From Pontibacillus salipaludis (GTDB lineage Bacteria > Bacillota > Bacilli > Bacillales > BH030062), in the NCBI RefSeq assembly GCF_014642405.1, contig NZ_BMIN01000027.1, forward strand, positions 1 through 47,005: 47,005 nucleotides of DNA, in the 5' to 3' direction. The notes below the pieces were generated by a model, which made no database searches, was not told the origin of the DNA, and saw only the letters and a program-made list of their open reading frames with translations. The translations under genes and the position numbers were made by a program. Of the stretch, positions 7,801 to 15,740 are shown piece by piece. Within the stretch, counting starts at the first letter, position 1. Each line of letters opens with the position of its first letter.

Positions 7801-7900
7801 TCCAGTTGTCTACACGTACTTCGACGACCTCTCACAACGCATTGTTCGTCTGTTTAGTAGAGGCAAGAAGAAACAGAAACCTAGAGAAGTACAAGATTAA
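4805..7900 (+). CDS. RND-family efflux permease (AcrB/SwrC-like)
   Basis: A 1031-residue inner-membrane pump of the hydrophobe/amphiphile efflux RND family, which exports drugs or surfactants using proton motive force. N-terminal transmembrane segment 1 (VGVFMIVVAIVALGF) is followed by a large extracytoplasmic loop, a six-helix block (about residues 335-530) with the charged motif GGLALGIGMMVDSSIVILEN, a second extracytoplasmic loop, and a second helical block (about 850-1010) with GVIMLAGIVVNNAIVLVDY and GPSRLRPILMT. The length matches the family (about 1000-1060). The start is GTG, overlapping the adaptor stop. B. subtilis SwrC (YerP), a surfactin-resistance pump next to a TetR gene, is the closest known arrangement I recall; the substrate here is unknown. 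Confidence 0.92.
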   Translation: MKLVETSVKRPVGVFMIVVAIVALGFVSLRNLTIDLYPEIDLPIAVVSTSYPDAAPQEVEKLISRPVESSVSSIEGINTVQSQSQPGSSLVILMFENGTNLDNALLDVREKIDQIKSILPEDAGDPSILRFDPQQIPVMWVGLSGKDASSLQGIAEDNIVPYFERQGGVGSVSIEGGRTREVQVQIDRAQMAQYGLNSQTLVQAINAANQSTSAGVLEKGDQDLQVRIQGEFESIEDVRETIITSPTGAQLELQDVTTVEDTFKDVTTISRVNGQPSVVLSVLKKSDGNTVEVANNVASAMDDVEEDLPSDVSMDIVFDTSTFIKQSIRSVVQNIILGGIFSVLILLLFLKSVRATIVIGISIPIAIISTFTLMYFTGNTLNVLTMGGLALGIGMMVDSSIVILENIVAYRQQGYSLKEAAKEGASELAPAVIASTTTTLVVFLPIVFVEGIASELFTPLALTVSFSLIASLIVSITLIPMLSSKLLTKAMKDNGRRYWFDRFLDKVNNGYRSMLRGVLRHRLITVIVTILAIVGSGFLVPQLGTEFIPPSDQGQIEVTVEAPSGTSLQGTESITKQIDEKLEPYEEIISSNYLSIGGGGFEGFSSTSNEASYTIQLIPPEDRERTTSTVMQQIDEDLSDIVGAEITVSEMSAGLGGGSPVQIQLNGEEYEVLRELADQIVWTIDQVDGVHNPESSASEGRPEIQVNVDRDKAAQYGLSYQQVMSQVQLGFSGQTATRFREAGDEVDVRIILPDEERRTISDLESMKIQTGTGEMIPLATVAELEQVQGPATLLRENQQKQVNVSSEIVNRDLGSITEDIRSELDRINFPEGYSYSIGGQAEDMADSFGDLALALIFSIFLVYAVMAVQFENFLYPFVIMFSMPATIIGVLGGLYITDKPISVPSIIGVIMLAGIVVNNAIVLVDYINIVRRKGVDRYEAILEAGPSRLRPILMTTLTTVLGMIPLALGLGQGAEAQQPMAITIIFGLTVSSFFTLLLIPVVYTYFDDLSQRIVRLFSRGKKKQKPREVQD

Positions 7901-7904
7901 ACTA

Positions 7905-7939
7905 ACGAAGGCCTGTCACATTTAGTGACAGGCCTTCGT
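7905..7939 (+). terminator. Terminator of the tetR/RND operon
   Basis: A perfect 15-bp stem, ACGAAGGCCTGTCAC (7905-7919) with GTGACAGGCCTTCGT (7925-7939), and a 5-base loop. It has no long T run but is very stable, and it sits right after the stop codon. Confidence 0.8.
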
Positions 7940-8184
7940 AATGTATAGGAATTGAAATAGTTCTGATGGGGTAAAGGATAATCAGGGAAGCATAATTTTT
8001 TCGGCGTGGTTTGGGCAAAAACGACCCCCCTCGGAACTTATATTGTTCTTATATATCTTTATTGATATACTTAATTTGATTTTCAGACTGTACGATTCAT
8101 TTTATAAATGATTTCGCTACGCATAGTAACGAAGAATAATTGAAATTTAAATACACAACAAGCTGAACGATGGAGGGTTTATGT

Positions 8185-8922
8185 ATGGTAAACAATGTAC
8201 TTTGGACAGGCGGTTGGGATTCAACATTCCGTGTCTTAAATTTGGTTTTAGATAAAAAGAAAACGATTCAACCTTATTATGTGAATGACCCAGTTCGTCC
8301 TTCAACAGAGATGGAAAAGAAAACGATGGATAAGATCAGAAAGCTCATGATCGAATTTGACCCATCTGCAAAAGAGCGCATTTTAGAAACGATCTACATA
8401 AAGAAAGAAGAGATTCCTGAAAACGAATCTATCACAACGGAATACAAGAAGCTTGCCAATTCCTCATGGAGACTAGGGGACCAATATGATTGGCTACCAA
8501 GGTACGTTGCAGCCAGCTCCATCACGAACCTTGAACTATCTGTACACAATGGGGACAAGGCTCAGAAAATGATCGATCAAGATGTTGAGAAGGTGGAAGA
8601 TGGAGACGACTCCTACTACCGCCTTGTAGACAACCCATCCCAACCAGAATTCTGCATCTTTAGCTACTTCCGTTTCCCAATCATAGACATTACTAAGCTA
8701 GGGATGGAGGAAGTGGCGAAGAAGGGTGGCTACGATCATATCATGGAAGAAACATGGTTCTGCCATACCCCAAGAAAAGATGGAAAATCCTGTGGCCTAT
8801 GCAACCCATGCAAAGCCGCAGCCGACGAAGGACTAGCCCGCCGCGTAACAACCCCAACCAAGGTTGATAAAGCGAAGTACTTCCTCTTTAAAGTAAAAAG
8901 AAGAATAAAGAAATCACTCTAA
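8185..8922 (+). CDS. QueC-like PP-loop ATPase (7-cyano-7-deazaguanine synthase-related), unassigned role
   Basis: The 245-residue protein begins with VLWTGGWDSTFRVL, a variant of the SGGxDS pyrophosphate-binding loop of N-type ATP pyrophosphatases. Its C-terminus has C193, C203, C206 and C209 in an arrangement (CGLCNPC) like the zinc site of QueC. QueC converts 7-carboxy-7-deazaguanine to preQ0. The other preQ0 genes (queD, queE, folE) are not nearby and the protein is divergent, so a different amidation or thiolation role is possible. ATG 8185 was chosen because GGAGGG at 8172-8177 is 7 bases upstream; the ATG at 8170 lies before this site. The gene is monocistronic, flanked by terminators, at the edge of glycan cluster 1. 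Confidence 0.65.
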   Translation: MVNNVLWTGGWDSTFRVLNLVLDKKKTIQPYYVNDPVRPSTEMEKKTMDKIRKLMIEFDPSAKERILETIYIKKEEIPENESITTEYKKLANSSWRLGDQYDWLPRYVAASSITNLELSVHNGDKAQKMIDQDVEKVEDGDDSYYRLVDNPSQPEFCIFSYFRFPIIDITKLGMEEVAKKGGYDHIMEETWFCHTPRKDGKSCGLCNPCKAAADEGLARRVTTPTKVDKAKYFLFKVKRRIKKSL

Positions 8923-8927
8923 TAAAA

Positions 8928-8967
8928 AAAGGCTCCCCAACCTCATCAAGAGGCAGGTGAGCCTTTT
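8928..8967. terminator. Bidirectional terminator between the PP-loop gene and the repeat
   Basis: AAAGGCTC...CCTC pairs with GAGG...GAGCCTTT around ATCAA, with A-rich and T-rich flanks. It follows the PP-loop stop codon by a few bases and could also stop minus-strand transcription from 9134. Confidence 0.8.
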
Positions 8968-8995
8968 ATAGTATGAATCCAAAGGGCTTGGGAGT

Positions 8996-9072
8996 ATGTA
9001 TCCGTTCGCCAAGGTTGAACGTAAGGTGGGCCGGAAACCACCTTGCACTCAAACCCTGGCTAACGGATACAT
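8996..9072. repeat. Core-less short copy of the nested inverted-repeat element (copy G)
   Basis: The outer arms ATGTATCCGTT (8996-9006) and AACGGATACAT (9062-9072) are perfect. The inner arms AAGGTGG (9023-9029) and CCACCTT (9038-9044) are perfect. The ~90-base core of copies B and F is missing, with GCCGGAAA in its place. The outer arm differs from copies B and F (TATCC instead of TTTCC) with the matching change in the other arm, so pairing is kept. Confidence 0.8.
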
Positions 9073-9133
9073 TCTCTCAATTTCACTCCTGCATACAAAA
9101 AACCCATACAATTAGCCATTGCATGGGGAGAGA

Positions 9134-10192
9134 TTAGCTCGTGAGCTCATCATAGAGCGTCTCTAGATTACGATTCAACTGATTAAAATCATATCGACCA
9201 ACATGATCGAAATTGTACTTGCCCATCTCGCTAATCTCATCATAGCTCAACGATTGAATACGTTCCACGAAAGCAGAAACATCCCCAGCCTCGTGCAGAT
9301 ACCCTTCACGGCCGTCGTGTACCATATCAGGCACGCTCCCTACAGGTGTAGACAACACAGCCATACCAGATGCCATGCCCTCAATAATAGAAAGAGGCAT
9401 TGCTTCGAAGTAAGAAGGGAGGATGAATAGATTCGCTCTTTTGAACTGGGCTAGTTTCTCCTCACCGGATAATTCCCCGAGCATCTCGACATTTAAGTCA
9501 TGAGCTTTCACTTCATCATTTAGCTCTTCATATAAAGGACCGTTTCCGATAATCAGGAAGCGAATATTGTCAAAGTCCTTAAGTTGTTTCGCCATTTCAA
9601 TAATGTCCCGGACACCTTTTCCTTTGTGCAGGCTACCGATAAAGAGAATGGTCTTATGATTAGAAGTGGTAGATACACAATCTTTATACTGCCCTGTAAA
9701 GATGGAGTTTGGAACAACTTTTAGTTTGTCTGGATTTAAATCGAACTTGTCCATATAGATGTCTTTCCATGACTCTGACAGGACGACGACCTGATCGGCA
9801 GCGTTCAGGGTTGAGAGAATGGACTTTTGCTTAGACGGGCTGCTGTCTTTGTAAAAGTCAATAAACATGCCGCTGTGAATATGCAAGATACACTGACGTT
9901 TGAAGAACTTCACTATGCGCAAGAAAATCTGACTCTTAGAGAATGATCCATAACCAGCCGTGTGGATATGGACAATCTGAGCATTTGATAGGAGGAGCTT
10001 TACGATAAAATGGAAAATCGAGATAACGTTGAATAAAGCCTTAACAAATTTATTCGTAGAATTCGTGGTCGTATCAAAGAACGTAAGCTCGTATCGATCG
10101 CTCTCAAATTCCTCTAAATTCTTCATGTAAATAGCCATGCCCCCAATAGGTGGGGGCAAAGGTCCTGCTTGTAGAATTTTTGTTTTACTCAT
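9134..10192 (-). CDS. Glycosyltransferase, GT4/GT1-type (GT-B fold)
   Basis: The 352-residue cytoplasmic or membrane-associated enzyme transfers a sugar from an NDP-sugar to the growing lipid-linked repeat unit. The N-terminal donor-domain start ILQAGPLPPPIGGMAIYM is typical of GT4 enzymes acting in polysaccharide loci. The C-terminal half has FIGSLHKGKGVRDIIE, FLIIGNGPLYEELND and the E-x7-E signature region in PSYFEAMPLSIIEGMASG. It starts 12 bases after the epimerase stop on the minus strand, so it is the last gene of a three-gene minus operon (polymerase, epimerase, transferase). Donor and acceptor cannot be read from sequence. Confidence 0.9.
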   Translation of the reverse strand: MSKTKILQAGPLPPPIGGMAIYMKNLEEFESDRYELTFFDTTTNSTNKFVKALFNVISIFHFIVKLLLSNAQIVHIHTAGYGSFSKSQIFLRIVKFFKRQCILHIHSGMFIDFYKDSSPSKQKSILSTLNAADQVVVLSESWKDIYMDKFDLNPDKLKVVPNSIFTGQYKDCVSTTSNHKTILFIGSLHKGKGVRDIIEMAKQLKDFDNIRFLIIGNGPLYEELNDEVKAHDLNVEMLGELSGEEKLAQFKRANLFILPSYFEAMPLSIIEGMASGMAVLSTPVGSVPDMVHDGREGYLHEAGDVSAFVERIQSLSYDEISEMGKYNFDHVGRYDFNQLNRNLETLYDELTS

Positions 10193-10204
10193 TTCCTATG
10201 GCTC

Positions 10205-11122
10205 CTAATCGTTGCTAATTAGCTTCTGAATTCCATTATCAAGTGTGTAGGCTGGTTCCCACTTAAGAACAGACTTAGCTTCTGTATTATTGAGTACACT
10301 GTGCTCGATATCGCCTGGACGAGGTTCTGTATGGTTAACACCTCTGATCTCATTCTGGCTATATTTCTTGAAAAGCTCGACAAGGTCATTGACTGTCGTG
10401 CTTCCGTTAGAAGATACGTTAAGCGTCATATTATCTCCATGAGTAAGAGCCTGATAATTCGCCTGTGCCACATCTTTCACGAAGACAAAGTCTCGTGATT
10501 GTGTGCCGTCCCCGTGGATCTCAATTTGCTTGCCGTGCTTAATTAAATCGTTAAAGATTGCTACAACGCCACCTTCGCCGTGAGCGTCTTGTCTTGGTCC
10601 GTATACGTTTGAGTAACGTAGAACGGTATAGTTAATGTTGAACATGTCCGCATAAAGTTCTAAATACTTCTCAACCGTGTACTTAGATAAGCCGTACGGG
10701 GATAGTGGGTTTGTCTTGTGCTTCTCATCAATTGGTAGGTATGATGGGTTTCCATATACGGCTGCTGAAGAAGCAAAGACGATCTTGTTTACGCTCTTCG
10801 TTCTTGCAGCTTCTAACAGATTAAGTGTTCCTACAATATTCGTTTGTCCATCATGCAGCGGGTCTTCAATGGAAGCCGTAACGTTGATCTGGGCTGCCAG
10901 GTGAATAACAGATTGGGGCTTAAAGTCTTGAATGACACTCTCTACCGTAGTGTAGTCATTGATATCCCCTTCATAGAAGGCTACCTTATTTAAATCAAGG
11001 TTCTCCTTCTTTCCTGATGAGAGGTTATCGAGTACCCCGATATCTATATTCTTATTTTCAACAAGCATTTCAACAACGTGGGAGCCAATAAATCCTGCTC
11101 CGCCAGTCACTAGTACTTTCAT
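10205..11122 (-). CDS. NAD-dependent sugar epimerase/dehydratase (UDP-glucose 4-epimerase-like)
   Basis: A 305-residue extended short-chain dehydrogenase acting on NDP-sugars. The NAD-binding GGAGFIGSHVVE lies at residues 7-18, the ASSAAVYG strand carries the catalytic Ser/Thr, and YGLSKYTVEKY holds the YxxxK pair. RDFVFVKDVAQA and EPRPGDIEHS are typical of GalE/WbpP-like epimerases. It sits between a polymerase and a glycosyltransferase gene with gaps of 16 and 12 bases, so it probably makes a donor sugar for this cluster. A second, distinct GalE is encoded at 39246, which suggests different substrates, for example N-acetylated or uronic forms here. Confidence 0.88.
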   Translation of the reverse strand: MKVLVTGGAGFIGSHVVEMLVENKNIDIGVLDNLSSGKKENLDLNKVAFYEGDINDYTTVESVIQDFKPQSVIHLAAQINVTASIEDPLHDGQTNIVGTLNLLEAARTKSVNKIVFASSAAVYGNPSYLPIDEKHKTNPLSPYGLSKYTVEKYLELYADMFNINYTVLRYSNVYGPRQDAHGEGGVVAIFNDLIKHGKQIEIHGDGTQSRDFVFVKDVAQANYQALTHGDNMTLNVSSNGSTTVNDLVELFKKYSQNEIRGVNHTEPRPGDIEHSVLNNTEAKSVLKWEPAYTLDNGIQKLISND

Positions 11123-11138
11123 TCCTTGTTTCCTCCTT

Positions 11139-12587
11139 CTAGATCGTTCTAGAATCTTGGTTTGACCAACTTACAATAAATAATGTTAAGACGATGGATA
11201 AATATATACTAACAGCAGGTGCGAACATCACGTGTCCTGCTAAGAAGGCGATTCCGAATCCGAGTGCCATTGATGATAGTAACAACAAGTTCTCAGGCGT
11301 GAAGACTAGAGCAGGTGTTTTCACTAAGCGCTTTAAGACTAGGAAGATCGTAATCAATAATGGTAAGAGGATAATGATAAATCCGATAATACCAAATGAG
11401 AAGAACAGGTCGAAGAAGTCCATCTCAATAAGCTTTGCCTTCTCTTCATAGTTACCCGCATAACCCATACCGAATAACTTCTGATAGAGATCTGCTTTAA
11501 GGTAATCGTTATACATGTCTGTGAAGTAGATGTTTCTGCTGCTTAGTATAATGTTCAAGATTTCTGAGTCGATCGTTACTCGATTGCTCTTTTTCTTTTC
11601 TTTATCCTCTCCACTCAGAGGATCTTCTGATTCATCCGGATCTAATTCCTCATTATTATCTTCGATAGGAGATTCTTCTTCTTGGGTGTCATTCGCTGGA
11701 GTAGAAGCCTCCTCTTTTAGTTGAATATAATCATTCGCTACGTTTGCAAATGAAGGTGACAGAGGAGTAATCAATAGGAAGAAGATAAAGAATGAAACAG
11801 CTGCAATAAATCTTGTCTTGAATGTAGGGTCCTTGGATTTCTTAATGGATTTAATAATCCAGATGATGAGATAGTTTGCTGCAATGATGAAGGACACAAG
11901 GAATACAGCGAAATGTCCCACTTTGGTTCCAATTAGTATGGAAATAATGGATAAAAGGATAACTGGAATAAAGTTGTAGATCTTCTTTAAAGTAGGCGTG
12001 TTCCTTAAAGCGTAGATATAGACAAGCGGGAAGCAAATTGCAACAATCGCGCTAATTTCATTACCAGCGTGGAACCAGCCTTTAAAGCCAAATTTCACGT
12101 AATCATAGGTTCTCTCAGCCGTACCGGTGATGATCGCTATGAACATCGAGAAACTTACAATCAACATGGCAATCGTGACAGCCTTCAAGATCTTAAGCTT
12201 CGTGGCCTGCACTTTGCTCATGGAGTCGAAGATCAGTAAGTAGGCACAGAAGTTGATTGAGAAGTAGACGGTTTTAGCAATGAGCTGAAGTTCTGAGAAA
12301 GGACTAAAGATAGGTTTTGCAAAGAAGTTGTAAACGAGTCCCATACCAATTACAATAAACAAACCTATTAGATAAGGTACGACATATTTCTTTAAAGTAC
12401 TCTTATTTCCAAAGAAGATAAAGAGGACTGCGAATAACATGAATAATACCCGGCTAACGAGCCCGATCGTAATGCTTGAATCGAAATTCCTTATGTAAAA
12501 GAATGTTAATATGTCGAGTATTGGTTGGACGATGATGAAGGCAATTAAAATATTTGTAAATAAATTTTCTCTAAATCTGTTCCACAT
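11139..12587 (-). CDS. O-antigen polymerase/ligase-like membrane protein (Wzy-type)
   Basis: A 482-residue polytopic membrane protein with about 11-12 hydrophobic segments. Repeated hydrophobic runs begin at NILIAFIIVQPILDILTFF and end at YLSIVLTLFIVSW. A large hydrophilic, very acidic extracytoplasmic loop (about residues 285-350, rich in EEE, DPDESEDP) lies before the last segments; large late loops are usual for Wzy polymerases, and acidity suits a saline habitat. The start ATG 12587 (MWNRFRENLF) follows GGGAGGA by 5-6 bases; a longer frame upstream lacks a site. It is the first gene of the minus operon and probably polymerises the unit flipped by the MurJ-like protein at 12788. Confidence 0.82.
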   Translation of the reverse strand: MWNRFRENLFTNILIAFIIVQPILDILTFFYIRNFDSSITIGLVSRVLFMLFAVLFIFFGNKSTLKKYVVPYLIGLFIVIGMGLVYNFFAKPIFSPFSELQLIAKTVYFSINFCAYLLIFDSMSKVQATKLKILKAVTIAMLIVSFSMFIAIITGTAERTYDYVKFGFKGWFHAGNEISAIVAICFPLVYIYALRNTPTLKKIYNFIPVILLSIISILIGTKVGHFAVFLVSFIIAANYLIIWIIKSIKKSKDPTFKTRFIAAVSFFIFFLLITPLSPSFANVANDYIQLKEEASTPANDTQEEESPIEDNNEELDPDESEDPLSGEDKEKKKSNRVTIDSEILNIILSSRNIYFTDMYNDYLKADLYQKLFGMGYAGNYEEKAKLIEMDFFDLFFSFGIIGFIIILLPLLITIFLVLKRLVKTPALVFTPENLLLLSSMALGFGIAFLAGHVMFAPAVSIYLSIVLTLFIVSWSNQDSRTI

Positions 12588-12787
12588 GATATCCTCCCGA
12601 TGTATGATTATATATAAATTGACATATTGAAGTATAAACCATAAACATGTAACATGTCCATCGTTGTTAGAGTACACGTAGATGGGGTTTTTGTGTGCTT
12701 TAAAGTCAATCTATACGTTATTATTGGTAGATTTCACGAAGATCTGAATGGAAAATAGTACTAATTCTGTCGATTGGAGATACATAT

Positions 12788-14335
12788 ATGAACCAAGCTA
12801 ATTTCTTGAAATCTGTCGGAATTGTCACACTCGTCACCATCATAGGGAAACTCCTGGGTTTTGGTCGAGAGACATTTATGGCAGCTTACTTTGGAACGTC
12901 ATTTGAAGCGGATGCCTACTACGTTGCCTCGGTGATCCCGAATATCCTATTCGCGGCCATCGGTATGGCGATTACAACAGGGATGATCCCGCTCTACTTA
13001 GAATCAAAGAAGAATGACGAGCAACTTGCGAAAGAACAAGTGGGATCGATTACAGCCTTATTCACGATCTTCACCGTTGTCATTACAGCGATCTGCTTAA
13101 TCTTTACGCGTGAGCTCATCAGTTTAATTGCTCCAGGGTTCACAGACGACGCTCGTTATATTGACTTAAGTGTCAAATTAACGCGAATTATGTTACCTGT
13201 AACGATATTCCTAGTGTTAACGAGTGTCGCGAAGGGTATCTTGAATGCGAACAAGAAGTTTTTAAGTCCAGCAGCTGTACCAGTAGCGAATAACCTGGTT
13301 ATCATCATTTCGATTATCCTGTTAACGAAAGAATACGGCATTTACGGGGTGACGATCGGTACATTAATAGGTGGGATCGCACAGTTCGTCGTACAGTTAC
13401 CAAGTTTGAAGAATCATCCTATTAAATTTAACTTCCAATTTAAAAAGCATAAAGAATACATCGTGAATACGTTCGCTATGTTCTTCCCGGTCATCGTTGC
13501 TGGGATTACGTTTCAATTTATGGAGATCTTTAACCGAATGATCGCCTCTGGTCTAGAAGAGGGGAGTATCTCAGCTCTTAACTATTCCATGAAGTTAATG
13601 TATTTACCTCTTAGTATCTTACTCATGTCATTAATTACTGTCTTTTATCCGAACTTAGTAGAAGCGGCGCAAGAGAATACAGCTCGTTTCCTTAATTTAT
13701 TTTGGAAAGGGTTTATCAGTATCGCTGTCGTGACGATCCCCGTGATGGTCGTAATGGTCGTTGGAGCTTATCCACTTATCGAATTAATCTTCGAACGAGG
13801 AATCTTTAATTCAGATGATACAGCAATGACCAGTCACTCATTCTTTTATTATTCGATAGGGCTGATCTTCATTGCGTTAAGAGAATACCTGGTTAGGAAC
13901 TTCTTAGTACTGAAAAAATCGAAGGTCGTCATGTACACAAGTATTATTGCGGTCATACTGAATGTCATTATTAGTTATACATTATCTCAGTATATGGGGC
14001 ACGCAGGTGTTGCACTTGGTACATCCATTTCCTTTGCTTTACAGTTAATCATTCTAACGACGGTTCTGTATAAGCACTTCGGACCGGAAGAACTTGATCA
14101 TAAAAAATATGGATTGGACATAATAAAATTAATTTCGTTATTCGGAATCCTATTTGTAGTAGGAGAGATCTTGTTTAACACCTTATTAGTTCAGTGGAGT
14201 ACAAGTTTAGGTCAGTTAATTGTGTTAACATCGGTCGTCTTTGCCCTATTCTTTGGACTAGCTTATCTGCTCAGAATTAGCGAACTAACTGCTTTAATCA
14301 ACCAGCTTAAAGCTAAGGTGATCAAACAAAAGTAA
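12788..14335 (+). CDS. MurJ/MviN-family lipid-linked glycan flippase
   Basis: A 515-residue protein with about 14 transmembrane helices. The N-terminal SVGIVTLVTIIGKLLGFGRE followed by AAYFGTSFEADAYYVA is the family signature of MurJ/MviN, which flips undecaprenyl-linked oligosaccharides across the membrane. Other family segments are FNRMIASGLEEGSISALNYS and LIFERGIFNSDDTAMT. It is first in a plus-strand operon with a CapK-like enzyme, WecC and a TagA/WecG transferase. In this setting it more likely acts as the Wzx for the cluster polymer than as the housekeeping lipid II flippase, although it could do either. ATG 12788 follows GGAG. Confidence 0.88.
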   Translation: MNQANFLKSVGIVTLVTIIGKLLGFGRETFMAAYFGTSFEADAYYVASVIPNILFAAIGMAITTGMIPLYLESKKNDEQLAKEQVGSITALFTIFTVVITAICLIFTRELISLIAPGFTDDARYIDLSVKLTRIMLPVTIFLVLTSVAKGILNANKKFLSPAAVPVANNLVIIISIILLTKEYGIYGVTIGTLIGGIAQFVVQLPSLKNHPIKFNFQFKKHKEYIVNTFAMFFPVIVAGITFQFMEIFNRMIASGLEEGSISALNYSMKLMYLPLSILLMSLITVFYPNLVEAAQENTARFLNLFWKGFISIAVVTIPVMVVMVVGAYPLIELIFERGIFNSDDTAMTSHSFFYYSIGLIFIALREYLVRNFLVLKKSKVVMYTSIIAVILNVIISYTLSQYMGHAGVALGTSISFALQLIILTTVLYKHFGPEELDHKKYGLDIIKLISLFGILFVVGEILFNTLLVQWSTSLGQLIVLTSVVFALFFGLAYLLRISELTALINQLKAKVIKQK

Positions 14336-14348
14336 GGGGAGAATACAC

Positions 14349-15677
14349 GTGAACGTAATCAATAAATCGAAACTGAAAGTGATGGAGAAGATCAGGAAGA
14401 CCGACGCGCTCAAAGTCTATGAGGAGTATCAATCTTCTCAGTGGTGGGATCAAGAACAATTGATATCTCTTCAAGAGAAGAAGTTGCGCTCGTTGATCGA
14501 ACACAGCTATCAAAACGTACCTTATTTCAGAGAATACATGACGAACAATGGTCTAATGCCAGAAGACATTACAAGCATTCAAGACTTAGAGAGGCTTCCC
14601 GTTATAGACAAAACCATCATTAAAGGTCACAAAAATGAATTCCTTGCGAATGATATGGATAAGTATGATCCAGATGAAAAGAGAACGGGCGGTTCAACAG
14701 GCGAACCACTGAAATACTACGTCTCTAAAGAATCGCACTCTCTAATGTGGGGAAACATTTGGAGAGGATGGAGTGTGAGTGGATACACTCCAGGAGATAA
14801 AGTAGCGGTATTAGCCGGCGGGTCCCTGTTATCAGGATTTGACTATAAGAGGCAGCTATATTACTACTTAAATAATTGGCTTCCTTTCTCCTCTTATGAC
14901 ATGTCGAAAGAGAAAATGTCAGAGTACGTCGATAAATTGAAGAAGGGGAACATTGAGTACTTGTACGCCTATTCCTCTTCAGCTTTCGAACTAGCTAACT
15001 TTATCATGGAACACCAGCTCACAGTGAACCTAAAAGGGGTCATTACCACCTCAGAAGTTCTCTTCCCTCATTACCGTGCAGCTATTGAAAAAGCATTTGG
15101 CTGTAAGGTATATGACCAATATGGTGCGAATGATGGAGGCGTCACAGCATTTGAATGTGAATATCACAATGGTCTTCACGTTGGTATGGAACGCTGCATT
15201 GTAGAAGTGGTTGATGAAGAGGGCCATGTCGTTCCGGACGGGGTAGAAGGTCGAATTCTCTTAACAGACCTATCTAATTATGCGATGCCATTTATAAGGT
15301 ATGAAGTTGGTGATTATGGTGCATTAACGTATGAACCTTGTCCGTGTGGCAGAGGACTCATTAGACTGACCCATATTAAAGGAAGAAAGCAAGAGTTTAT
15401 TTATACAGAAGAACGTGAAAAGGTTCATGGAGGATTCTTCTCAACGACTTTCCGTCAACATGATGAGATTGATCAATTCCAAGTCGTCCAAACCGTACCG
15501 GGGAAAGTGAGCATTCGGTTGAAAATCAACGATGGTGCGTTCTCTTCTAAGCTTGAAGACTTGGAGAAGCATATCCTCGAGAAGGGGCAACTGAACGAAG
15601 TGGAATTTGAGCTAACGGATACGTTTACGAAGACTAAAGGCGGTAAGCATAAATTCATCATTAATGAAGTGGATTAA
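14349..15677 (+). CDS. CapK/PaaK-like adenylate-forming enzyme
   Basis: A 442-residue member of the phenylacetate-CoA ligase-like branch of adenylate-forming enzymes, many of which lie in capsule loci (CapK). The ATP-binding loop is RTGGSTGEPLKY. Further on come VYDQYGANDGG, RILLTDLSNYAMPFIRYEVGD (the conserved D/R-containing A5-A7 region) and a CPCGRG cysteine pair. It would activate a carboxylic acid with ATP, perhaps to acylate a sugar or its amine. No acyl carrier protein is seen nearby. The start is GTG 14349 after AAGGGGAGA, 13 bases after the flippase stop. The acid and acceptor are unknown. Confidence 0.8.
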   Translation: MNVINKSKLKVMEKIRKTDALKVYEEYQSSQWWDQEQLISLQEKKLRSLIEHSYQNVPYFREYMTNNGLMPEDITSIQDLERLPVIDKTIIKGHKNEFLANDMDKYDPDEKRTGGSTGEPLKYYVSKESHSLMWGNIWRGWSVSGYTPGDKVAVLAGGSLLSGFDYKRQLYYYLNNWLPFSSYDMSKEKMSEYVDKLKKGNIEYLYAYSSSAFELANFIMEHQLTVNLKGVITTSEVLFPHYRAAIEKAFGCKVYDQYGANDGGVTAFECEYHNGLHVGMERCIVEVVDEEGHVVPDGVEGRILLTDLSNYAMPFIRYEVGDYGALTYEPCPCGRGLIRLTHIKGRKQEFIYTEEREKVHGGFFSTTFRQHDEIDQFQVVQTVPGKVSIRLKINDGAFSSKLEDLEKHILEKGQLNEVEFELTDTFTKTKGGKHKFIINEVD

Positions 15678-15740
15678 AAGAATTCCCCAAATGTAAATGT
15701 TAAAATATAGATGAAAATGTAAAAAAGGAGTCTAACGGAC

